From Roseburia hominis (lineage in GTDB: Bacteria > Bacillota > Clostridia > Lachnospirales > Lachnospiraceae), in the NCBI GenBank assembly GCA_021771815.1, contig JAETOE010000008.1, forward strand, positions 62,001 through 126,000: a stretch of 64,000 bases of DNA, written 5' to 3'. The notes under the pieces were generated by a model. The model had not been told where the DNA came from. It ran no database searches and saw only the letters and a program-made list of their open reading frames with translations. This document shows positions 26,382 to 34,240 of the stretch, piece by piece; position 1 is the first letter of the stretch, and each line of letters begins with the position of its first letter. A program made the translations under genes and the position numbers.

Positions 26382-26525
26382 AAAGTAAATATTAGATATT
26401 AAAGAAAAATTAGGGATGTATGAATGCTGATATTTTTACAAATGTATCGTTAATATGTTAAAAGAATTTTGTCAATCCCAAAATCAAATTTCTCAAAAAA
26501 ATTTGGTCCTTACTTGACACCAGCA

Positions 26526-26855
26526 GACGACGGTCCGAATGAAAAGTACACAGAAGAGCTCTTAAAGGGTTTAGAGGAGCGTGGCGTAACAGCCACGTTC
26601 TTTCTGTTGGGGAAAGAAGTGGAGCAATCCCCCGGAATTGTAAAGGAAATCAAGGATGGAGGGCACGGCACACATTCCTACGACTATGTGAATCTGAGCA
26701 ATCTGACGGACGCCGCTGTCATCGAGCAGGTCGACAAGCGAACGATATCATACTGCTGCACGATGCGTCGGAGTCCTCGGTGAAAGCTGCGTTTAAGATT
26801 ATTGACGAATTGGAAAAGGAAGGGTATACGTTCGTGACGGTGGATGAGATATTGT
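26526..26855 (+). pseudogene. Broken partial copy of the polysaccharide deacetylase gene
   Basis: This stretch matches bases 20947-21469 of the intact deacetylase at high identity. It lacks the gene's 5' part, has a 6-base loss near the THSYDH metal site, and carries a roughly 190-base internal deletion that joins CAGGTCGACAAG to AACGATATCATACTG. The deletion removes the RPPFG and DWK motifs. Homology ends at GATGAGATATTGT in both copies. It cannot encode a functional enzyme. It marks the right side of the AT-rich island. Confidence 0.9.
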
Positions 26856-26898
26856 CCGTGAGAATAATCATTTTATAGAAATGATGGGGAGGGTACAG

Positions 26899-27930
26899 AT
26901 GAAAAAGAAAATGTTATGTCTGCTGTTTGCAACAGCATTCTTGACAGTAAGCTTTGCAGGGTGTGGAAAAAAGGAGGTAGTGTTCAAGCAGGAGAGCGTT
27001 CGGGTGGAACTTGGAAGCAACGCTGACATTGAAATCACAGATTTAGTCGATTTCACAGAGCGAGAATTGAAAAAGACAACCCTGGATTTGTCTGAAATTG
27101 ATACAACGACAGTGGGTGAATATAACGGGTACCTTGTGTATGACGAGGACCAGCGTTTTCCGTTTTCGGTTGTGGTTTCCGATACGACACCGCCCGATGT
27201 GACCGTTGCGGAAACGATTGTGGTTATGGCATATGAACCTAATTATATACAGAGTATCGTGCAAAGCGTTACGGAACTATCAGGAAATGTAACGATAGAG
27301 GTTCGGGACAATACGTATGTGGGCGAGGGAGTAGAGGAGACAACATTTGAAATTGGCGGAGTAACGTGTAACAATCCGGCATTCGTCTATTCCAATATCG
27401 GGGAATACGATAATGAACTTATAATCTCAGACGAAGCAGGAAATGGTGTTGCTTGTCCGTTTCGGGTGAAGGTATGTACGATACCGGTGTTCGGCGGAAT
27501 TGAAAATATGACGGTAAAGAAGGGGACGGATATAGATTACATGGAAGGAATCACTGCATCCGATTGTTTTGGAAATGATATTACAGCGAGTGTGACATGT
27601 GATTCCTCGGGAGTCGATACGTCTGTGCCAGGGAGTTATTGGGCGGCTTATTATGTTACGGATGCAAACGGTATTCAGGCTATGGCTCCAATCGAAGTAA
27701 CGGTGGAGGAAGTGAAACGCTCAAGCTCCGGTACTTCGAATAATTCTTACAGTAACGCGTCGTATGACGAATATTTAAGGAGTATATACGGCTATCCGGA
27801 CAATGAGGTCATTACCTATTATCTTGATATAAATGAACAGGAGGCAGTAGACAGGTTTTATTTGTCTGAATTTGATTTCCCATCGAGTGATAACGGCAAC
27901 AGTAACATGGACTTGGACGGTATTCAGTGA
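26899..27930 (+). CDS. Secreted lipoprotein with bacterial Ig-like repeats
   Basis: A 343-residue lipoprotein. The signal peptide MKKKMLCLLFATAFLTVSFAGC carries a lipobox ending at Cys22. The mature part has about three beta-sandwich repeats of the HYR/DUF5011 type, seen as DTTPPDVTV, DEAGNGVACPFRVKV, and KKGTDIDYMEGITASDCFGNDI with TSVPGSYWAAYYVTDANG. A Ser/Asn-rich linker and an acidic tail follow. GGGGAGGG lies 6 bases before ATG 26899. Such proteins usually serve as surface binding or scaffold proteins; no enzymatic motif is visible. Confidence 0.85.
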   Translation: MKKKMLCLLFATAFLTVSFAGCGKKEVVFKQESVRVELGSNADIEITDLVDFTERELKKTTLDLSEIDTTTVGEYNGYLVYDEDQRFPFSVVVSDTTPPDVTVAETIVVMAYEPNYIQSIVQSVTELSGNVTIEVRDNTYVGEGVEETTFEIGGVTCNNPAFVYSNIGEYDNELIISDEAGNGVACPFRVKVCTIPVFGGIENMTVKKGTDIDYMEGITASDCFGNDITASVTCDSSGVDTSVPGSYWAAYYVTDANGIQAMAPIEVTVEEVKRSSSGTSNNSYSNASYDEYLRSIYGYPDNEVITYYLDINEQEAVDRFYLSEFDFPSSDNGNSNMDLDGIQ

Positions 27931-28258
27931 TAAGATGAAATGACTTTCTTATCAATTTGTTACAGTAGAAGAAATGATTTCCCTGGAAAATCGTGCACAA
28001 TGGAGAAAATGCATATTCTTACTTGTAAAATGTTTCTGTTTCATGTATGGTAAGATATGAAATGAAATTTTATAATAAGAATCTGTCATAATCATGTGAA
28101 AAAATAGTAGTAAACCGCAAAAAGCAATATAGAAATGCAAGTTTGACGGAATAAAAATTCAAAACAGCCAAATGTCCGCGTTACACGTACAAAAGGCGGG
28201 GCGAATTTTTATACGACGGACGCGGTGAGACGAACCGGAGATAAAGGCGGGTTTTTAG
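27931..28258 (+). other. Intergenic region before rarA
   Basis: About 330 AT-rich bases without a supported gene. Possible -10 boxes occur near 28069 (TATAAT), but I found no well-spaced -35 partner. No stable hairpin with a T-run is visible. Confidence 0.4.
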
Positions 28259-29596
28259 ATGGATTTATTTGATTATATGAGGGAACAGAATAAGGAAAAG
28301 GAATCGCCGCTTGCGTCGAGGCTAAGACCGACGACGCTCGATGAGATGGTGGGACAGCAGCATATTATAGGAAAAGATAAGCTGCTTTACCGCGCCATCA
28401 AAGCCGACAAGCTGAGTTCCATTATTCTCTACGGACCGCCGGGCACGGGCAAGACCACGCTCGCAAAAGTCATTGCGAACACGACGAGCGCAGAGTTCTT
28501 GCAGATAAATGCGACGTCCGCAGGGAAAAAGGACATGGAGGAGGTCATCGTGCAGGCGAAGAACAATCAGGGCATGTACGGCAGGAAGACGATCCTCTTC
28601 ATCGACGAGATTCACCGCTTCAACAAGGGACAGCAGGATTATCTGCTCCCGTTCGTGGAGGACGGCACGGTCGTTTTGATCGGAGCAACGACGGAGAACC
28701 CTTATTTTGAGGTGAACGGGGCGCTGCTTTCACGCTCGATCATCTTCGAACTGAAGAATCTCTCGAAGGATGATATCCGCACACTGCTTCTGCGGGCTGT
28801 GAATGACAAGGAGAAGGGCATGGGCGCTTACGATGCCGTTATCGACGACGATGCGCTTGAGTTTCTCGCCGATATTTCCAACGGGGATGCAAGAGCGGCG
28901 CTTACCGCGATCGAGCTTGGCATCTTAACGACCGACCGGAGCGAGGACGGGAAGATACATATCACGCTCGCCGTTGCGAGCGAGTGCATCCAGAAGCGCG
29001 TGGTGCGCTACGATAAATCGGGCGACAATCACTACGACACGATTTCCGCGTTTATCAAAAGTATGCGCGGTTCCGACCCTGATGCGGCGGTCTACTATCT
29101 CGCTCGGATGCTCTACGCGGGAGAGGACATTAAATTTATCGCAAGGCGCATTATGATCTGTGCGGCGGAGGACGTCAGCAACGCTGATCCGATGGCGTTG
29201 GTGGTTGCAACGTCGGCGGCGCAGGCGGTGGAACGCATCGGAATGCCGGAGGCGCAGATCATCCTGGCACAGGCAGTCGCCTATGTGGCGAGCGCGCCCA
29301 AGAGCAATTCGGCGGTCTGTGCGATCAGCGATGCGATGGAGGCGGTCAGGGATACAATGACGGCTCCGATTCCGGTACATCTGCAGGATGCGCACTACAA
29401 GTCGTCGCACAAGCTCGGGCATGGCGTCGGTTATAAATATGCGCATGATTACCCGAATCACTATGTGAAGCAGCAGTATTTACCGGACGGTCTGACCGAC
29501 CGGAAATTTTACCGGCCCGGTGAGAACGGCTATGAGAAGAACATCTGCGAATATTTTCATAAGATAAAAGGGCAGGAGTGCGGGGAGGATTTTTAG
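28259..29596 (+). CDS. rarA: Replication-associated recombination protein A
   Basis: A 445-residue AAA+ ATPase of the RarA/MgsA/WRNIP1 family that acts at stalled replication forks. Walker A is YGPPGTGKTTLA, Walker B is ILFIDEIHRFN, and sensor 1 is LIGATTENP. The Arg finger lies near LLSRS. The C-terminal domains include SGDNHYDTISAFIKSMRGSDPDAAV in part, typical of the family, and HDYPNHYVKQQYLPD near the end. Length is normal. It is transcribed ahead of the aminotransferase gene with a gap of about 80 bases. Confidence 0.96.
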   Translation: MDLFDYMREQNKEKESPLASRLRPTTLDEMVGQQHIIGKDKLLYRAIKADKLSSIILYGPPGTGKTTLAKVIANTTSAEFLQINATSAGKKDMEEVIVQAKNNQGMYGRKTILFIDEIHRFNKGQQDYLLPFVEDGTVVLIGATTENPYFEVNGALLSRSIIFELKNLSKDDIRTLLLRAVNDKEKGMGAYDAVIDDDALEFLADISNGDARAALTAIELGILTTDRSEDGKIHITLAVASECIQKRVVRYDKSGDNHYDTISAFIKSMRGSDPDAAVYYLARMLYAGEDIKFIARRIMICAAEDVSNADPMALVVATSAAQAVERIGMPEAQIILAQAVAYVASAPKSNSAVCAISDAMEAVRDTMTAPIPVHLQDAHYKSSHKLGHGVGYKYAHDYPNHYVKQQYLPDGLTDRKFYRPGENGYEKNICEYFHKIKGQECGEDF

Positions 29597-29674
29597 AACT
29601 CGTGTATAAGAAGCAAAAGCCCGCAGCAGATGTGTAAAATAAATGTATATACAAGCAATCAGGAGGAATGAACA

Positions 29675-30961
29675 ATGCAGCCATATCAGGAAATGAGCAA
29701 GGAAGAACTGTTAAAAGAAAAGGAAGTGCTCGAGGCGGAATATAAGAAGTTTCAGCACAGAGGGCTTCAGCTTGACATGTCAAGAGGAAAGCCGTCACAG
29801 GAGCAGCTTGATTTGTCGATGGGGATGATGGATGTCCTCTCTCCTTACTCTGATCTTGCCTGTGAGGACGGCACAGACTGCCGTAATTATGGTGTGTTAG
29901 ACGGAATCGCGGAGGCGAAGGTGCTGATCGGGGACATGATCGAGTGTAATCCGGAAAATATCATTATTTATGGAAATTCCAGCTTAAACATCATGTACGA
30001 TACGATTTCCCGTTCTATGACGCACGGTGTGATGGGAAATACACCGTGGTGCAAGCTCGATAAGGTGAAGTTCTTATGCCCGGTTCCGGGATATGACAGA
30101 CATTTTGCGATTACGGAGTATTTCGGCATTGAGATGATCAACGTGCCGATGCTTTCTACCGGTCCGGATATGGATATGGTCGAGGAGTTAGTCAGCAAGG
30201 ATGAAGCAATTAAGGGAATCTGGTGTGTGCCGAAGTATTCCAATCCGCAGGGCATCACCTACTCGGACGAGACGGTGCGCCGTTTTGCGAGATTAAAGCC
30301 GGCAGCAAAGGATTTCCGTATTTACTGGGATAATGCATACTGTGTACATCATCTGTACGATATCGATCAGGATCATCTGATCGAGATTCTGGCGGAGTGT
30401 AAGCGGGCGGGTAATCCGGATCTGGTATACAAGTTCTGTTCTACGAGCAAGATCAGCTTCCCGGGTTCCGGCGTGGCTGCAATCGCGACCTCGGCGAATA
30501 ACCTTGAAGACATCAAAAAGCAGCTAAAGATTCAGACCATCGGTCACGATAAGGTAAACCAGCTCCGTCATGTAAGATTCTTTAAGGATGTGCACGGCAT
30601 TACGGAGCATATGAGAAAGCATGCGGCTTCTCTGCGCCCCAAATTTGAGATGATTCTTCACACCTTTGAGCAGGAGCTTGACGGTCTTGACGTCGGAAAA
30701 TGGTATAGCCCGAAGGGCGGATATTTCATTACCTACGAGACACTTGACGGATGTGCGAAGGCGGTTGTGGATAAGGCGAAGAAGGCGGGCGTTGTTATGA
30801 CTCCCGCGGGAGCACCGTTCCCGTACGGCAAGGATCCGAAGGATTCCGTTATCCGTATTTCTCCGTCCTATCCGTCGCTGGAAGATCTTACAATGGCAAC
30901 GCAAATTTTCGTCGTCTGCGTGAAGCTTGCAAGCATTGAGAAGATTCTGGGAGAGAAGTAG
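29675..30961 (+). CDS. Type Ic aspartate aminotransferase (PF12897-like)
   Basis: A 428-residue PLP enzyme of the less common Asp_aminotransf (PF12897) group rather than classic AspC. Clues are LQLDMSRGKPSQEQLDLS at the N-terminus, YGNSSLNIMYD, CPVPGYDRHFAITEYFGIEM, VPKYSNPQGITYS, YWDNAYCVHHL with the PLP-ring Asp, and CSTSKISFPGSGVA with the PLP Lys. Family members are reported to transaminate aspartate. Length is normal and AGGAGG precedes the ATG. The next gene starts 8 bases after its stop. Confidence 0.9.
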   Translation: MQPYQEMSKEELLKEKEVLEAEYKKFQHRGLQLDMSRGKPSQEQLDLSMGMMDVLSPYSDLACEDGTDCRNYGVLDGIAEAKVLIGDMIECNPENIIIYGNSSLNIMYDTISRSMTHGVMGNTPWCKLDKVKFLCPVPGYDRHFAITEYFGIEMINVPMLSTGPDMDMVEELVSKDEAIKGIWCVPKYSNPQGITYSDETVRRFARLKPAAKDFRIYWDNAYCVHHLYDIDQDHLIEILAECKRAGNPDLVYKFCSTSKISFPGSGVAAIATSANNLEDIKKQLKIQTIGHDKVNQLRHVRFFKDVHGITEHMRKHAASLRPKFEMILHTFEQELDGLDVGKWYSPKGGYFITYETLDGCAKAVVDKAKKAGVVMTPAGAPFPYGKDPKDSVIRISPSYPSLEDLTMATQIFVVCVKLASIEKILGEK

Positions 30962-30969
30962 GATATACG

Positions 30970-31629
30970 ATGAAGAAAATAATACAAGCGATGCTGCCGG
31001 TCTTGCTGCTGGCAATGCCGTATCTGCTTATGGTTCTGCCGGCTGGTATGGCACAGATGATGGGAACGGAAGTATCGGAACCTGCATTGAACTACCCGAA
31101 TGCCGAAGCGACAGACACTTTTGACAGGATGTTGGTCATAATGGCGGTCATGTATGGTGTTATTGTACTGACAAATGCAATATGGCTGATTTATCAGACG
31201 GCATCCGGGATATCTGCACAGCGCCTGCTGTTCTGGAATATGCTGATAAAGCTTTGCTATATTCCGGTTTTCCTTTATGTGTTTCTTACGATGCTGATGG
31301 GAATGGCTATGTTTTGGTTTGGCGGTATTATCATGACTGTAATGGCATTGCTGGCGCTGTTGGTGTTTTTTATACCGACCTGTTTCTACGGAGTGTGCGG
31401 CTGTATCCGTGCGGCGAAGGAGAGAACACTGAACGCAGTAGTGGCGGTTGCCTTTGGAATTTTGCACTGCATAGTGTGTGTAGACGTGGTGATAGCAGTT
31501 GTCTCGTATTGTATGGTGAGAAGCAACAATAAAAAACGTTTAAAAGAGCAGATGAATGCAAATACTTATTATAATGGAACGATGTATCCGAATGGAAACG
31601 AATATCAGGGAAACGGATACATGAGATAA
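30970..31629 (+). CDS. Membrane protein of unknown function
   Basis: A 219-residue protein with about five hydrophobic helices. The first is at the N-terminus (MLPVLLLAMPYLLMVLPAG); others lie near 50-72, 82-105, 108-132 and 145-175. The C-terminal tail is Lys/Asn/Tyr-rich (NTYYNGTMYPNGNEY). I do not recognise a family with certainty. It starts 8 bases after the aminotransferase stop, so the two are probably co-transcribed. A stem-loop follows. Confidence 0.7.
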   Translation: MKKIIQAMLPVLLLAMPYLLMVLPAGMAQMMGTEVSEPALNYPNAEATDTFDRMLVIMAVMYGVIVLTNAIWLIYQTASGISAQRLLFWNMLIKLCYIPVFLYVFLTMLMGMAMFWFGGIIMTVMALLALLVFFIPTCFYGVCGCIRAAKERTLNAVVAVAFGILHCIVCVDVVIAVVSYCMVRSNNKKRLKEQMNANTYYNGTMYPNGNEYQGNGYMR

Positions 31630-31630
31630 C

Positions 31631-31660
31631 AAAGAGGATGGCGTATGCCATCCTCTTTTA
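31631..31660. terminator. Bidirectional terminator between convergent genes
   Basis: AAAGAGGATGGC and GCCATCCTCTTT arms surround GTAT. Short T-runs follow on both strands. It lies between the membrane-protein gene and the convergent 31701-32318 gene. Confidence 0.7.
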
Positions 31661-31700
31661 AGGGTGCGCCTTGCGGCACACGATTCTGATCGTTATGTAC

Positions 31701-32318
31701 TTATGCCTCCGTCTGAGCAGCTTCCGCTACTTCGGTGCCCTTCTTCCAGTTATCGAACTTTTCAACAACAGCGTCGTAGGTGCGCTGTGAGATATCCGGC
31801 AGCTTGTCGCCCCAGCTCTTGGTTGCTTCCTGGAATCCCTTCTTGAAAGCGTCTAACAGAAGGTCAGCCTTCTCGGGATCGTTGCCGGAGAGAGCCTTCG
31901 CAAAATCAAGAATACGGTCAGAGGTCTGCTCAACGCCCCAGTATCCGTCCTCTGCGATATCCTTCTCTGCCTGTGCCTTGGTAGCAGCGTCAACCTCGAA
32001 GTCACCCTTTGCAAGGAAGCTCCACATGGAATCAGCAGTTCCGATCGCCGCGCCCTGTTTGGTCATCATCTTCTCAACAAGGCTGCGGAGCTGTGCGGTA
32101 CGCTGTTCTGCGTCCTGCTTTAACTTATTCACGAGCGCGTAGTCTGTCTTCTTGGTAACAGTGTTGGAAGTGTTGGAGTCTTTCTCGTATACAACGCCGG
32201 TATCGTCCTTCTTAGCGGCAGTGTCGGCAGCCTTAGAAGCGGTATCGTCCGTCTTGGGAGCAGTATAAGCGGTTGTCTGCGATGCAGTTGTTGCATTGGT
32301 TACAGAATTAATTGCCAT
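31701..32318 (-). CDS. Probable flagellar-regulon protein of unknown function
   Basis: A 205-residue protein without a classical signal peptide. Residues 1-55 are a low-complexity Thr/Ala/Asp/Lys stretch starting MAINSVTNATTAS. The rest is predicted helical, with conserved-looking blocks SMWSFLAKGDFEVD and DGYWGVEQTSDRILDFAKAL. The type of N-terminus (short, disordered, Asn/Thr-rich) resembles substrates of the flagellar export apparatus. GGAGGAATGAATC precedes the ATG. A sigma-D promoter (32399-32426) lies upstream, which supports flagellar co-regulation. The exact role (cap, hook-associated or secreted factor) is unknown. Confidence 0.75.
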   Translation of the reverse strand: MAINSVTNATTASQTTAYTAPKTDDTASKAADTAAKKDDTGVVYEKDSNTSNTVTKKTDYALVNKLKQDAEQRTAQLRSLVEKMMTKQGAAIGTADSMWSFLAKGDFEVDAATKAQAEKDIAEDGYWGVEQTSDRILDFAKALSGNDPEKADLLLDAFKKGFQEATKSWGDKLPDISQRTYDAVVEKFDNWKKGTEVAEAAQTEA

Positions 32319-32398
32319 GATTCATTCCTCCATTCCTTGGATCGTAGTAATATGTATCGGGATAGACCGCATCCGTGCAGCCTATTTTGTTATATTTT

Positions 32399-32426
32399 AT
32401 ATCGGCAGAAAGTACCATAGGCTTTA
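32399..32426 (-). promoter_or_regulatory. Sigma-D (FliA-type) flagellar promoter
   Basis: On the minus strand, TAAA (32423-32426) and GCCGATAT (32399-32406) are separated by 16 bases, which matches the sigma-D consensus. It is the only such match I noticed in the window. Confidence 0.75.
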
Positions 32427-32469
32427 GAAGAATCGAAAAATTTTATTAAGGGAAATGGCGCGGATGGAA

Positions 32470-32498
32470 TTGCACTTTTTTAAAGGAAATGGTACAAT
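32470..32498 (+). promoter_or_regulatory. Sigma-A promoter of ispE
   Basis: TTGCAC and TACAAT with a 17-base spacer, about 45 bases before the ispE start. Confidence 0.7.
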
Positions 32499-32541
32499 CA
32501 TAATTGTATACAAAATACATTGGAAAACATGAGGGGTCGAT

Positions 32542-33414
32542 ATGAAGGAAATTTCCGTGAAGGCACTGGCGAAAATAAATCTCGGACTGGATGTTGTAAG
32601 GAAAAGAGCCGACGGCTACCATGAGGTGCGCATGGTCATGCAGACGATACACTTGTTTGACCGTCTTGAAATTACAAGGAATTCGTCGGGGAGAATTACG
32701 ATATCTACGAACCTTCCGTTTTTGCCGACAAATGAGAACAATCTAGTTTATAAAGCCGCCGATCTTTTGAAGGAGGAATTTCAGATTGGGGACGGCATTC
32801 ATGTGAAGCTGCACAAGCATATTCCGGTAGCGGCAGGCATGGCGGGCGGGAGCACGGATGCGGCAGCCGTCCTGTACGGGATGAATCGGATTTTCGGACT
32901 GGGTCTTACGAGAGAGCAGCTCATGAAGCGCGGTGTAAAGCTGGGCGCGGATGTTCCTTATTGTGTCATGCGGGGAACGGCTTTGGCAGAGGGAATCGGG
33001 GAGGAACTTACCGCTCTGCCGCCGATGGTCAAATGCCCGGTGCTGATCGCAAAGCCGCAGATCGGCGTTTCCACCAAGTTTGTTTATGAGAATTTAAAGC
33101 TCAATGAGAGGACCGTCCATCCGGATATCGACAGGCTCATCGAGGATATGAAAGCGAAGGATCTGCGTGCGATTGCATCCGATATGGGAAATGTACTTGA
33201 GACAGTGACGATTCCAAATTATCCGGTCATTGCCGAGATTAAGGAACATATGATGGAGCATGGGGCGCTAAATGCGATGATGAGCGGAAGCGGTCCGACA
33301 GTATTCGGGTTGTTCGAAGACGAGAATACGGCGGCGGGCGCTTATGAGGCAATGCGCGGTTCGAATCTCGCAAGACAGGTCTATCTGACGAGTATCTACA
33401 ACAACGCGAGGTAG
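32542..33414 (+). CDS. ispE: 4-diphosphocytidyl-2-C-methyl-D-erythritol kinase
   Basis: A 290-residue GHMP kinase that phosphorylates CDP-methylerythritol in the non-mevalonate isoprenoid pathway. AKINLGLDVVRKRADGYHEV at the N-terminus is diagnostic in part (KINLGLDV and DGYHE). PVAAGMAGGSTDAAAVL is the ATP-binding glycine loop, and MMSGSGPTVFGLF the third GHMP motif. Length is normal. The gntR gene follows 36 bases later, a pairing common in Lachnospiraceae. Confidence 0.95.
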   Translation: MKEISVKALAKINLGLDVVRKRADGYHEVRMVMQTIHLFDRLEITRNSSGRITISTNLPFLPTNENNLVYKAADLLKEEFQIGDGIHVKLHKHIPVAAGMAGGSTDAAAVLYGMNRIFGLGLTREQLMKRGVKLGADVPYCVMRGTALAEGIGEELTALPPMVKCPVLIAKPQIGVSTKFVYENLKLNERTVHPDIDRLIEDMKAKDLRAIASDMGNVLETVTIPNYPVIAEIKEHMMEHGALNAMMSGSGPTVFGLFEDENTAAGAYEAMRGSNLARQVYLTSIYNNAR

Positions 33415-33450
33415 GCAGTGGAGAATCCATAGAAAGGCATGGGGAGATTT

Positions 33451-34128
33451 ATGACAGAAGATTTGACATTGAATATGAATGCGTACCTTCCGCTTCGGGA
33501 TGTTGTTTTCAATACTTTGCGGGAGGCAATTTTAAAGGGGGAACTGCAACCCGGAGAACGGCTGATGGAACTGCAGCTTGCGGCGAAGCTCGGCGTGAGC
33601 AGGACGCCGATCAGAGAGGCGATAAGGATGCTAGAGCAGGAGGGGCTTGCCGTCACGATTCCCAGGAAGGGCGCCGAAGTTGCAAGGATGACGGAGAAGG
33701 ACATGGAGGATGTCCTGCAGATTCGCGATGCCCTGGATGAGCTTGCGGCGTCGATTGCCTGCGAGCAGATATCGCAGGACGAGCTGGAGGAACTGCGGCG
33801 CACGATGCATGAGTTCGAGGAATCCACAAAGACCAGGGACATCAAGCGGATCGCCGAGGCGGATGTGAAGTTTCACGATATCATCTACCGCGCGACGCGC
33901 AATCCAAAGCTTGAGAATATGCTGAGCAATCTTCGTGAACAAATGTACCGTTACCGTGTGGAGTATTTAAAGGATGAAAGGAATTATCCGGTACTCTTTG
34001 AGGAGCACAGCCGGATCGTCGAGGGGCTTGCGGCGAAGGATAAGGACATGCTGACGGCGGCGATGCACGAGCATGTTAAGAATCAGGCGGATGCGGTAAA
34101 AGCGGTAATTCGCGAACAGGAAAAATGA
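33451..34128 (+). CDS. GntR-family regulator with FCD domain
   Basis: A 225-residue transcription factor. Residues about 10-75 form the winged helix (LREAILKGELQPGERLME, GVSRTPIREAIRMLEQEGL). The all-helical FCD ligand domain follows (DVLQIRDALDELAA, ADVKFHDIIYRATRNPKLE, EHSRIVEGLAAKD), with metal-binding Asp and His residues (DVKFH, EEHSRI) typical of the FadR subgroup. The ligand is unknown. ATG 33451 follows GGGGAG closely; ATG 33439 is a possible alternative. It is co-transcribed with ispE and ends at a terminator. Confidence 0.9.
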   Translation: MTEDLTLNMNAYLPLRDVVFNTLREAILKGELQPGERLMELQLAAKLGVSRTPIREAIRMLEQEGLAVTIPRKGAEVARMTEKDMEDVLQIRDALDELAASIACEQISQDELEELRRTMHEFEESTKTRDIKRIAEADVKFHDIIYRATRNPKLENMLSNLREQMYRYRVEYLKDERNYPVLFEEHSRIVEGLAAKDKDMLTAAMHEHVKNQADAVKAVIREQEK

Positions 34129-34155
34129 ATAGGATGATAAGAAACGGAACAAAAT

Positions 34156-34188
34156 AACAGGGACTGGCAGATGCCGGTTCCTGTTTTT
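34156..34188 (+). terminator. Terminator of the ispE-gntR unit
   Basis: AACAGG-GA-CTGGCA pairs with TGCCGG-TT-CCTGTT and is followed by a T-run. It lies between gntR and the germination genes. Confidence 0.8.
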
Positions 34189-34240
34189 GCTTTATACTAG
34201 GAAATATCGTGTTCCTGTTGGACGAATCGGGAGGAGAGGA

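Larger units (their letters stand above)
21505..26525. mobile_element. AT-rich acquired island (candidate defence island)
   Basis: Between the intact deacetylase gene and its broken copy, base and codon usage turn sharply AT-rich (frequent AAA, ATA, TTA, GAA codons) compared with the moderate-GC neighbours. The island holds four genes: a small unknown, a cytosine methyltransferase, a double GHKL ATPase and a receiver-HEPN protein. There is no integrase or transposase. The duplicated flanking gene suggests entry by homologous recombination or by duplication at the insertion point. The boundaries are approximate. Confidence 0.75.

Noticed and set aside
21505-26525. Classical type II restriction-modification system
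   Set aside because: No restriction endonuclease motif is visible in the neighbouring genes; the ATPase and receiver-HEPN proteins point to a different mechanism.
26469-26783. 104-residue frame resembling a deacetylase
   Set aside because: It is the truncated, deleted copy of the upstream gene and lacks the RPPFG and DWK motifs, so it is listed as a pseudogene.
34187-34240. Sigma-G promoter before gerAA (GATGC then TATACTA)
   Set aside because: The -35 part does not match the consensus and it overlaps the preceding terminator, so support is too weak.
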